Source: Lophius americanus
Taxonomy: Eukaryota > Chordata > Actinopteri > Lophiiformes > Lophiidae
Direction of reading: 5' to 3'
Assembly: GCA_037951165.1 (NCBI GenBank)
Contig: JBBDHG010000009.1
Location: forward strand, 9,699,001-9,763,000
DNA length: 64,000 bases
Positions 22,901 to 64,000 of this stretch are shown here, one piece after another; the stretch's first letter is position 1, and the number at the start of each line of letters is the position of its first letter. Under the pieces are notes generated by a model that was not told the DNA's origin, did not search any database, and was given only the letters and a program-made list of their open reading frames with translations. A program made the translations under genes and the position numbers.

Positions 22901-23640
22901 GTTCTTCTGTGTCTGGAAGCTTTTACTCCTGTTGAACACTTAACTCTGGTTTTAAAGCAAAAACACGTCTGAGTACAAGTTTTTGCTTTAGAAAAAAAAG
23001 TTCATTAAACAGTAAATAGTGGACGTCATTTCTATGCTTTTATTTTCTACTCTATATTAAAGGGCTCATATACTTTGCACAAAAAGCATTTAGTACTTGA
23101 AGAAAGCAATCCTACTTATTTAAATATCGGAAGAGAGAAAGGTTGCTGTCATGTCATGATACATTTCAGTGTCTTTTCATTAACGCGCATCCGACCACAC
23201 CTAACCACAACGGTTTTTGCAGAAGCTTTATTTGACAAATACAATCTCACAATGTAGTGAAACTTGTTCTCTGCATAGAACTCCTCCCCGAGGAGCCTTG
23301 CAACACTTGTGAATCAAAGCCAGGCCATTTGCTTTTGCTTTTTATGAGCAAACTGTGCAAACCACCTATCCACCATGTTGTAGGAAAATCGTTTGACATT
23401 AGCAGAGGGGATGTTATCAAAATCTACAGGGCTGTTTGCGAAAGTTCAACTGGTATCATCCACACTTCCTCTACGTACAGACAGACTGAGTAGGAACGCA
23501 GATGTAGATGCAATTTCCTTTTTCCTATGTTCAGCAGCTGTCTCTCCGGCAGGAAGGATTACATGTTTGGTCTGCTCCCTGAAGTCAAACGCGGCCAGAT
23601 GTGACAGAATGAGAAACAACACCTCAGGTCATAACAATAC
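19906..23640. other. Intergenic, AT-rich
   Basis: About 3.7 kb with only short chance frames on either strand. No RNA gene, element or conserved coding segment is recognised. Confidence 0.65.
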
Positions 23641-23646
23641 AACACT

Positions 23647-23652
23647 TTTATT
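23647..23652 (-). terminator. cacna2d1: Candidate polyadenylation signal of cacna2d1
   Basis: TTTATT here reads AATAAA on the minus strand. A GU-rich run (GAGGTGTTGTTTCTC) follows 25-40 nt downstream, the usual layout. It is one of several possible signals. Confidence 0.35.
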
Positions 23653-26649
23653 GTGAATATATTATGATTGCACAATAATCAACACTGTATTATAAACATT
23701 TTTTTTTGTCCTTTTCTGTCCTTTTCTCTTTTATACAGTAAATAGTATTAATGTACAAATTTATACAAAATGTATTCAGGTTAGTCCATTTCCACAAAAG
23801 AGTAATTCATGTACAGTATTAAAGCACAATCAGATATCTGAGGGACACATACATGCCTGCACAGACACGGGACCCCAAGGGTAAAACACAAGTCAACACG
23901 ACTTAGATGAACAGGCATAACCTGAACACGCAACACCAGCAGGTCACCATTTGAGGCAAGGCAGAGAGAACTATAAATGTTAGAATGGCTAAAAGATGGA
24001 AAATGAATCGCTTACATATGAACTTGGGTTAAAATAAGGCAACGCTATAACTGGTTGTGTGTTCTCAAGGTTCTCTCTGACCGGCCCTGATGCTGACTGT
24101 GGGTATAGACAGCGTTCAAACACAGAACAAGCTCATCCCATAACATTGCAGCATTTCGACACTGAGCCTTCATCGTCGGCTTCACAGCAATTAAAGAGCA
24201 ACACAAAGAAGAAACAAGCATAAAGAGAACATCAAGGAGAAGAAAACAAAGGAACAGTCATTTTTATTAACTCTGATCTCATTCAAAAGTCATCTTGGCT
24301 CCTGAGACTGGTAAACCACAGAGGTAACAGAAACAGGACTAATAAAGAGAGTTGTTGAAATACATGCTCGTGGCTGGTTGGTTTTGATGGCGGAGGAGAT
24401 TGATTATCCTCGCCTCCCATCAAAATCACTGCAAATCAGAATATTTGCAGCAGATTTGACCCTTCTGTCACCGCAAAAGCGACTCTCTTGAACCCGAGCT
24501 GTAACTTAGAAGCAAAGTCAACGCTGATGCATCGCGTCAAGATAAGAAACTGTTTGAGCTACTGCGTAGGCACTGGGAATCTGTTGCATCAAATTGAAGA
24601 CAACCAAAGCTGTCGGAGCAAGTATAAACATATTTGAAGTCATACTATTTTATTACATTTAATTAACACGGGTGCTTTTGAAAGTAGGAACTTATGATAT
24701 CCACATACCTAGCCAACATCCTACCTTTAATGTGGATTCACACCCACATCCGAGGAATCTCTTCGTATACACAAGCAAGCACGTTCTCTGTGATGAATCT
24801 GTGTGTAACTTCTGTCCTTGGTACCTACTGGACTTTGGTGTCGGAGTACTGGAGTACTGGTGTTGTCTTGCTCTGTACCGAGCACATGCAGCTACAATAT
24901 AACACCTAGCTAGTCATAAAATGCTTTTTTTCATTTGAAAATAAAATGATAGATTAATAGATAGGTACAGTACATTTATGACAAAATAAAGAATGTTAAA
25001 TCCTAATTCAATGATTCCTATGCAATGCCATCGTAAGCAACTCAAATATTGACTACTACTACTACTATTTAACTACAAAAATCAACGCTGTCAGTGGAAA
25101 TATAGTTTTTGAATGATTCTTAGTTGGCATAGTGGCATAACACTGTAACATCCATTAAATAAATTAGACAAATACATTTGGCAGGATTAAAGGGTTTAGT
25201 TAGCTCTTACTCTTGCACCAATATTAAGGACTACATCATGGAAAAGAGTGCAGCTGAGCACAGTCAATGTGTCTCCATTTTGGAAAATGACAAGGAGGAA
25301 ATGACTGAGCACCCTTTGGCATTGGAAGATGGGAATGCTGATAAGAATTTGCTGTTGGATGGCGTGGCTGGAGCGTTTTGTGAATGAAACAATGATGATT
25401 GTGTGAGTGGGTGTGTCGGGGTCATGAGTGTTGGGAAGATGTGATGAGCCATAGCAGCAGTAGTTGGAGTCCAAGCAATGGCCAAAGACACGGGCATAGA
25501 CAGGATCCTCCTCCGCAATCAGAGTCGTCTTCCTGTTGGACGAATCAGTTGTCAATAAATTACATTGTCATTAGCTTTACTAAATCCTTAATGCTGTATC
25601 TTATGCTATAGCATGCTTGATATCATATATTTTTGTATAGTAGGAGATCATTTTGCTCATATATCAGCCTGCATGTCACATTAAAGGGATAGTTTGACAT
25701 TCATCTTTCTCACAGAATATGAGACATAACAAAATCTAACTAGTAGCCTCTTAAAATCAGACTTATTACACATTAAATCAAATGTGTGTAATCCCTTTTA
25801 GGTATTAAGTGTACATGAAAAACGTTTTTTGCAAGTTAAACAGATGTTCCTGATCACATTCTGCCTTTCATGCATGTATGTCGACCACAGCGTGTGGAAT
25901 TTTTCTATCTAATAGGAATATTTAAGATATCCGTGCCTGCCAAAGGAATAGGAAAATAGGTGGAACTCTTCTGTATTCAAAGGGCAGGAAAGCCATGTGG
26001 AGCTTCCTCTGTTTACACCAGTGACAAAATTGGCTGGCCGAGACACTAACTGTCTTCCTATGAGCCTACTTTTACTCCCTCCGACCTTCCTTCCCCTCCC
26101 TTTGCTTTGTAGCCCAGGCTCTCCACAATGTAAACACGCAGGCGCATTAATTAGTGGCCTGCTGTGAGTGTGTCATCTACACTTTAAAGCACAATGAGTT
26201 CACAAAGATATGGGAAATAGTTTTTCAAACATTTTTAGACATCTTATAAACTGTGCAAAGTTGGGTGCCGATGCAATGATCTCGCCCAATATTTATCCGT
26301 CTCAGTCCTTTGTCTTACTGATTTAGCTCAAATGGAACAATACATGAAAATCAGGCAAATCTTATCCAAAGGGAATATGCAGGATGGCATCTGGTACCGC
26401 CTGGATCAGGTCTAATTATTGGTTTTCAAATCTACATCCAGATATAGATAGAAAATACATTCAAATGTGCTTGGTGAATATATATTTACTGACCATTAAA
26501 GACATGCATTTGGCTGACAAATTACAATGCTAAATAAATATATTATGGTTTATATAACATAACTTCTGAGATTCAGTGTCCTCTCCGTCTGTGTGGGCAA
26601 TGACAAACAAATCACAAAAGAATCGCACAAACACTCCCTTCTCGGGGTC

Positions 26650-26732
26650 GCACACACACACACACACACACACGCACGCACGCACGCACGTATGCACGCA
26701 CGCACGCACACACACACACACACACACACACA
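26650..26732 (+). repeat. (CA)n/(CGCA)n microsatellite
   Basis: About 80 bp of CA repeat with an imperfect CGCA core, in the probable 3'UTR. Confidence 0.95.
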
Positions 26733-27002
26733 TTCACACAGCACAGACCATAAAACACAGAACTAAACCATTACCAACAAAGAGAAAAGAAGATACCAAA
26801 CAGACGAGTAGCATTGTGTAACGATGACATGCATGCACAGACATGTCAGATAATCAAACTGTTATTGCAGTTTGACATTTTACTGTTATTGCAGTTAGAT
26901 TATTTTTGATTTTCATTGTTTCAAATCAGGATGAGTTATGATGAATGATTTGCCAAGCATTATGGAGTTCCAGGGACAGTACGGATCATTCATGGCGACA
27001 AG

Positions 27003-57188
<30,186 letters not shown>

Positions 57189-60100
57189 CTAAATAAAGAC
57201 AGACATGACTTTGACACCCTGGTACAACTATTTGTGGTATATTATTGCAATCAGATATATAATGCATGTATGAGATATGTGGACAATGCAGATTAAAGAA
57301 ATAGGAGCAGTCTGCATCAGCCCACACGCCAAGCAGGGCACATCAACAAACATCAGGCAAGCACACCCAAAAAGTTGAAGCATTTACTAAGAAAGCAGTT
57401 TAATGATAAAAATTAAACTGCGTTTAATGTTCCCTCAAAGCGCCAATGAGTGTGTGCGTGTGATTGATGGTGCACACGTGTGATTGATAGTGTGTGTTGT
57501 GAGAGGTAACAGGCATTATGGATGTAATGACACAGCACCAAGACAGCTCAGAGCCACATAACACTCACTGTGATGGATGGAGACACAGCACAACTCTATC
57601 TCCGCTCTGCTGCTCTTTTCCTTCACTCAACCTTTATTTATACAGGCGGAGCCCAATGAGAACAGTTCACTCTCTTTTTCACAGGCGCCTTGTGTTTATA
57701 GGACAATAAAGCAAACCAAAATGCAAGGCGTATAAATAATAAAGATAATACATAATATGCAATATAAACAGACTGCAGCACAAGAAGCCAGTGAAATCAT
57801 ATACACTCCCAATTCTTCAAAGGTGCCCTTAAAGGTCTTGTGTGTCTTTTTGTGTTTTGGTTTTCAGTGGTTATTAGATTTTTTTTTTTTTAGATAGAGA
57901 TATCAAAACTGAAAAAACAATGCGTTTTTCCTTCCCATGGCCAAAAGGGCTGACAGAATTTCAAAACATTGTTGGATTTCCATTTCGTCATTTGAATATT
58001 AATTTTTTTTACAATAACTAGAAAACAAAAATCAAATAAAGGTCTGTTTTCTAATTTTCTGAGACCTGATGTCCTCATGAGGACATCAGTGAGGGAGGTG
58101 CTTATGAGAGAGTAAGTAGCACATTGTGCACTGTCAATCATCACTTTAGTCATCAAAAGTATTTCAAAGCATTGGGAAGAAATCAGGGTGAAATTCTCAG
58201 CTCCACGTATTGGTTTAGTATGTGTTTCTTTCTAGGTTTTATTTCTATGCATATGATTTACATCCGCAGCTCTGATCTTGTCTCTCATATCTGAGATACT
58301 ATGATTGTAACCGCAGATAGACACAATGATTAGCCACAATGAACATTTATACCCGGTACTGGCTCTAATAGGTGATCGTCGTGTATTCTACATGGCTGGA
58401 ATCTAATGTCATTCTGAAGATGGTTTGAAGAAATGTATTTGCAGTTGGCTTCATAGGAAAGAATCGATTCAGCTGTAGTTCATCATGACAGAACAATTTC
58501 TTTTAAGTTACGGTCCATCAGCAGACTGACAGTCCCTTCCGGACACACCTACAACACGATCTCCCCTGGAACTGATGAGACACCAGTACTACTGGTTTAT
58601 GGTTCTAAAGATCCCAGGTGAAGTTTACTCCAGTGTATTGGTGACTGCAGCGGTACATTTCTCATGCTTCTAAACATACGTATGAACTTCAAATTTCAAT
58701 GGTTAATATAAGATTAATTTGGAGCTGATAATTAAGATAAGAGCTGCTTATATCCATAAATAACTTGGGACAGTGATACAGATACGACCAATAAGTGGAG
58801 TAGAGAAACAACTCCATTGCTTCTTATGCTTTGAAATGAATTGCTCCGGTTGAGGAACAAAGAGATGATTGACAGCACACAATGAGCCACTTACTCTCTA
58901 TATAAGCACCGTCCTCATTGGTGCCCTCAAAACGACCACATTCAGTCTCAGTAAATGAATGAAGGACAATTTTTTAATTTTTAAAAAAAATCTTTTTTCT
59001 TAATATTGACCTTAGAAAATGTAAATAGCACCTGAAGTCCTACAAATACTTTTTTTTTTCTTGTGCACACAAGATGAATTCAGCATTATAATGGAACTCC
59101 ACTTTTGGCAGACCACTAGTGTAATTTGAATGCCTGTTGTACTTCACAAATGATTCCTGCTGGTGACGATCCGATGTCTACGTGGAAGAGCACGAGAGTT
59201 ACAATGTGATTGTCTAAACTATGTTTATATTTATGGCATAAAAGCAAACACTCTGAGAGATTTTCTGTTGTCTGTTGCTGAGCAGTGCAGGTGAAGTGCT
59301 TTTATTTTGAAGGAATCGAGCGAAAGTAATGAAAGCCAGTGTTGTGCGTAAGTTCAACACTGGCAGTTTGAACAGTTTTTAAACTGTAAGCATGTTCCTG
59401 AAACCCTCGGCTACAATTGTATGACATTCCAAGGTCAAAATGAAACCTTGCTGAGCTTGGTTTTTCAAATTATAGGCTGGCTTTGATATCAATAAACTTA
59501 TTAATAATTATTACTATAATTCTTAGGTCATCAAAATAATCATTGTCTTCTCATAAGATAATAACTTATGAGCACAAGATAAAAAATAAATCTCCTGAAG
59601 GGACTTCAGGGACGCTGGAAAAATGAAAATCAAACTAGTTTTACATTTATCTCAACCCTTTAGGGAATGAAAAGGAAAAATTACTTGATTTTCTCTCTTG
59701 AAATGAAAAATCAAATGACCACTATTTTTTTGATTTTTCAATATCCATTTCTAAAACAAAAATCTAAAGGAAAGATACAAAAGATACCGAAAGATACACG
59801 ATAAACCCAGCGAGAAGGTGTATTGAGTCCAACTTAGCTGTTCTGCAAATGGTCTCCTCTTCTGGAGTATATAGTTTAAAGGCTTATTTCCTGGTTCAAA
59901 TATTAGTATGTAATTATTTTAAGTATTAAATCATATAGGTTTCTAGTACAGTGTCATCGTTATTTAAAAAAAGGCATGTAATATACACAGATTGTTTGCT
60001 AGGAGGTGCCTTTTAGATAAATACTGTTGTACACCAATACGGCGGTGTGTATAAGCTTTAACGTGATTGTGTACATCTTAACATATGAAATGTTGCATGC

Positions 60101-62100
60101 GTGTCAGATGGATTGATATACTTTATTGACAGTGACAGAGCCCACTGATGTGTAAAGCAAACACTTAATTTGCATGCACGTCTCTGCAGGGGAGCGCTAA
60201 TGAAGCCTCATTTGCCAGGAGTGCATGTTTTCTTATTGCAGAGATAGAGAGAGATAGAGGTAGAGATAGAGAGAGGGAGATAATGCAGTATGTGAACATG
60301 TAAAATGTCTTTGGTACATGAGGTGTAGTCATTTAAAGAAAAAAGAACACAACACCACACCCCCTGTTGTAAAATGAAAACCTTCTACAGTGATTCTTCA
60401 GCAAGTTCTGATGACGCAACATAAGTGGATAGCTCTTACACAGATAACCAAGCATGTAGATAGTTAGACACTGAAAAACAAACAAACAAACAAACTTAAA
60501 TACGGTGCTAAAGAAGAAAAATAAAAAAAGCCTAACACAGTGGAGTTTGTTGTAATTTTTCCACGTGGCTTTGAATATCTGTGAGTTAAGCCTAATATTT
60601 AATAAGTAGCTTCACAAGGGAAACAGAATCCTCTAGCCACCCAGATTGCCAAAGACACTAATGAATTCCCTGGCTGCTTCCGGCATGGCTTTGATGCCAC
60701 GCTGAATCTACAAGCAGGGATGACTTCATCTCAGTGGGATATAAAGGGTGTCATAAACAATCCAGTCCAAATGCAACAAGGATTTTTTCTATATAATGGA
60801 GTATAGTATTTTTCACTTACAAAATTAAGTTGAAGTGTTGAGGTCCATTCTTTTTTTCTGAAGATAATTTTAGCTCCACTAAAGAAAAAGCATTCTGGCA
60901 GAACAATGAGTTTCAGTTACCACCTACCTACCAAACTACCTACCTACCCAAACCCCACCCTTACCCACCCATCTACTTACTTACCTACCTACCTACCTAC
61001 CTACCTACCTACCTACCTACCTACCTACCTACCTACCTACCTACCTACCTACCCACTATCAGAAAATCTTTCCCTCCCACATTCGTTCCACCGATGGGTT
61101 CCAGATAATCCACTTCCTTTAAGGAAGTACTGACACCACTCAACAAAGTCACATGATGAGAATAGTTCCCAACTGACCATTAGTCCTTAAAAATTAAGTC
61201 AGCTCCTCAACCTCTACTGAGAAACAGACGTAACGGCTACCCGACTTCCCATTCCCTGAAATAGACATTGAGGAGAGTTCTATTTTACCCTCAAGATGAT
61301 ATTCTTTCTCATGTCGTCCTTACACGGAGGACATGACAAAAGCCATGCCCATCCTGCTGAAAGAGGGACTAGAATATTAGAGAACTGTTCAACCTCTATC
61401 TGCCAACATACAGAAAGAGAGAGGTAGCACATGATGTACGCAAATGATCTCATGCCAGCTTAGTCTTAGCTCCCAGCTGAAAGAACCCCTGTGTCCAAAC
61501 CTTGAAGAGCTTGAGCCAAGGACAACAAAGCTTTTCACAACTGTGATCACCATGTCCACAATTCCCTGAATGACCTATACCAGAATCGAGTTGACTTGCT
61601 CCAATAAGCAAAAGTATGTGAAAGTAAACTTGTGTGGAAAACCATCTCAAAAGCTGTACACCGGTCTATATACTCAAACCGACTACCAATCGCTCCATCA
61701 AGCACTAACTGAAGAATTTCTCTATCCAAATAAAACACTTGCATAGTTCACCTGTTCTTGCTAGACCTTCACACCTGCAATCACACTCACATTTCATTTA
61801 GGATATATAAAGGTAACCCCTCAGTAAATGAGATAAGGTAGATGGCAGACCAAAGGGCGGTGACAAAAGGCCACATAACACTCCACTCAGCCTGTCTTCC
61901 AAGGATTGGGTAAATGTTAACTGGGGTTAGAATGGCTCAATCACACCCAACTAAACTAGACTGTTTAGCATTGTTGTTGTGCACATGTGTGTTAAGATTG
62001 TTCACTACATTGAGAGGGCTATGAAGATGATATTTCTTGCCGAAAATAGTTAATATAAAATGGTTCCAATGTCTGGGATTGTTAATCTACTGCATGTAAT
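57189..62100 (-). other. 5' intron of cacna2d1 (continues past the window)
   Basis: Between the first visible exon and the LINE debris I searched for the preceding exon, which should end in DIYEG-like sequence, and did not find it. It contains a CCTA tandem repeat and an antisense repeat-like stretch at about 61450-61740. Otherwise it is featureless. Confidence 0.65.
60976..61052 (+). repeat. (CCTA)n microsatellite
   Basis: About 18 tetranucleotide units, with a less regular CCTA/CCCA-rich flank to the left. Confidence 0.95.
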
Positions 62101-62129
62101 AGATTGATCGCTTCTCTAACCCGCCATCT

Positions 62130-62830
62130 TTTCCATCCATCCATCCATCCATATTCTTCTGCTTATCCAGAGTCAGGCCACATGAGAGATATAGTTCTTC
62201 CTTTCAAAGAGAAGAAACATTTTATTCCAAGCTCCCTTTGGATGTCTGAGTTCTGTACCCAATCGCTAAGGCTGATCGAAGCCACCCTACGAAGTAAGCT
62301 AATTTCAACCGCTTTTATCCTTGACATCTTTCTGTCAATACCCAGAGCTCATGGCCGTTGGTGAGGGATGGAAAGTATGTGGACCAGCAAATTGAGAGCT
62401 TTGCTCTATCATTCCTTGCTGTACGACTCTTTCTTCACCAAAACAGACTAATACAACACCTGCATTACTGCTGATGCTGCACCGATCGGTCAACTCCTAG
62501 TCCATTTTCCCATCAATAAAGAACAAGAAAAGATATTTAAACTCCTCCAATTGAGGCAGCAAATCACCCCAAACCCCAAGGGGGTAGTCCACTGGTTCCC
62601 AGCAGAGAACCATGGTAGTGCTGACTCTCATACCAGATGGCTCACACTCCGCTGCAAAACGATCCAGTGCACGCTCACGATCCAGACTGATAAAGTCAAG
62701 AAAACCACATTATCTGCGAACAGTAAAGATGCAATTCTAAGCTGCGAAAATCAGACATTCTCTTTACCTTGACTTGGCCTTGAGATCCTGTCGAATAATG
62801 TCAAAAACAGATTCCGAGACAAGGGCCAAC
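62130..62830 (-). mobile_element. LINE reverse-transcriptase fragment, antisense, with (CCAT)n 3' end
   Basis: The (CCAT)4 at 62135 is the element's 3' microsatellite seen from the other strand. On the minus strand, at 62710-62530, it encodes LDRERALDRFAAECEPSGMR and then LPQLEEFKYL, the thumb-region motifs of a common fish LINE. There are several frameshifts. Confidence 0.75.
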
Positions 62831-64000
62831 CTAGGGGAAGTTTTCCCATACAAATTGGCCTTTGACCTGTAAACCTACACACAGAGTAAGCCAGAGTACG
62901 TGTCACACCCGACTCAGGCTACAACAGTGCTACTATTAGCTCTTGCTGCTAGGCTGATGCTTAAACATCATAAGAATTAAGCTTTCACAGCTGGAAATGA
63001 GATGCTCCAACACAATGGTTACCCTAACGTGACACCAATAGTTGAGAGCAGCGCTAAGGATGACACCCTACCACCAGCCATGGCTGCTGGATCCACTGAG
63101 CAGTGGAAATAAAATAGTAGCCAACCGGAACACAGTCCAGAGCGCAGGGTTCTGTGTTTTATGCGAAGATAGGGTCTGTTTTTTTTCCTGCCAAAGCACA
63201 TTGCTACAAGCCAAAGCTAAGATAGTGAATCAACACTGTACTGGTGAAATTAAACAGTCTCTTGAAGACACTTACTTATCAAGATTAATACAGCGTCTGA
63301 CTTGTGGGAGGAACAGACAGGCCCCTTGGACATGATTTTTTAAACTTTTTCTTTTGGGATTTTCCCGTCGCATCATTTTGTAATACTTCTTATAAACTCA
63401 TCAATGTTGATAGTGGCAAGAATGTTATTATTATGTGATTCTGAACATAAACTCACTCGTAAGACCATAACATAGAGATAATGTAAAATGAACCCATGAG
63501 CACCAAAAACCAATGGGAAATTAGGGGGGACATAAAAAAAACAAATGGACCACATGGAAAACATTTCTGAAAGTACTTTTGAGATGCTGCCCCTTGTCTG
63601 TGAAGTTAAATCTGGCCTTTTGTGGTAATTTTTTTATCCCCATCTGAAAAAACCCCCCAGTGTGACAGTGTTTTTTTTAAAGTTAGGAAAACATATGTCT
63701 TTCATTACATTTGAAATTCCATGTCATACATCAATAACTTCACTCTTTATGTTTTAAAAGACAAAAATACAATATCGTAAATTGTATTTTCTTATACGCA
63801 ATTGTTCCCAATATATTATCAAACTGGTTTAATTTATTTCAGGATATGCAATTAACAAATTAGAATTGTTAAACTAAATGAAATCTACATTTGATGACAA
63901 AAAACAATATGAAAATATCTGATAATTGAGTTAAAAAGTAAGGAAAAAGCTGTGTTACTTTTATGGATTTTAAAGGTTTATAACACCTGTATTACCTTGG
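62831..64000. other. Right edge, intronic
   Basis: AT-rich sequence with an unassigned plus-strand open frame at 63042-63335 and a poly-T stretch near 63180. No exon of cacna2d1 or any other gene is recognised. Confidence 0.6.

Larger units (their letters stand above)
23641..27002 (-). other. cacna2d1: Probable cacna2d1 3' untranslated region
   Basis: This runs leftward from the stop codon at 27003. A good polyadenylation signal pair sits at its left end (see 23647). Other AATAAA candidates lie near 24262 and 24653, so a shorter UTR is possible. It contains a CA microsatellite at 26650-26732 and a long two-strand open stretch at 25196-25555. The extent is inferred. Confidence 0.4.

Noticed and set aside
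61450..61744. Minus-strand frames that read like a conserved protein (GSRFEYIDRCTAF, FWYRSFRELW)
   Set aside because: The flanks are repeat debris and the two frames are shifted relative to each other; probably antisense of a dispersed repeat, with no support for a gene or a cacna2d1 5' exon.

Overview
This is vertebrate nuclear DNA, almost certainly from a teleost fish. It is AT-rich, has GT-AG introns, many CA/GA/TA microsatellites, and remnants of elements typical of fish genomes (Tc1-like transposons, L2-like LINEs, an RTE-like LINE, tRNA-derived SINEs). It is not prokaryotic: single-frame ORFs are short everywhere, and the genes only appear when exons are joined across splice sites. The species cannot be named from the sequence.

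Two protein genes are visible, both on the minus strand and transcribed right to left. (1) hgf, hepatocyte growth factor/scatter factor. Exons 1-10 lie between 15138 and 114 and encode the signal peptide, the N/PAN domain, kringles 1-3 and the first half of kringle 4. The rest of kringle 4 and the serine-protease-like domain lie beyond the left edge. All ten exon phases join without a frame break (1217 nt, about 405 codons). (2) cacna2d1, the alpha2delta-1 auxiliary subunit of voltage-gated calcium channels. Thirty-two exons run from 57188 to the stop codon at 27003 (2729 nt in frame, about 908 residues). They cover the VWA-N segment, the RRR gabapentinoid-binding motif, the VWA/MIDAS domain, the Cache region, the long alpha2 C-terminal part, the delta peptide and a hydrophobic C-terminal tail. 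The 5' exons (signal peptide and about 190 residues) lie beyond the right edge. The head-to-tail order cacna2d1 then hgf on one strand matches the arrangement on human chromosome 7q21, so this is an old linkage.

Layout: 1-15138 hgf exons and introns, with an L2-like LINE (about 4.3-6.6 kb), a roughly 51-bp satellite (6.84-7.5 kb), a deleted Tc1-like copy (8.67-9.06 kb), a 13-copy 28-bp minisatellite (9.99-10.35 kb) and a 19-bp minisatellite near exon 1. 15139-about 15400 hgf leader/promoter side. About 15.4-23.6 kb intergenic, with SINE and LINE scraps. About 23.6-27.0 kb probable cacna2d1 3'UTR. 27.0-57.2 kb cacna2d1 exons, with LINE, Tc1 and SINE remnants in the larger introns. 57.2-64 kb a large 5' intron with LINE debris.

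HGF is a secreted ligand for the MET receptor. Alpha2delta-1 is a GPI-anchored extracellular channel subunit. They are neighbours by ancestry, not a functional operon. I found no sign of a novel multi-gene system. The observations most worth checking are a possible 9-nt GC-AG microexon in cacna2d1, a perfect 61-bp hairpin, the tandem-repeat blocks, and microsatellites lying next to splice sites.
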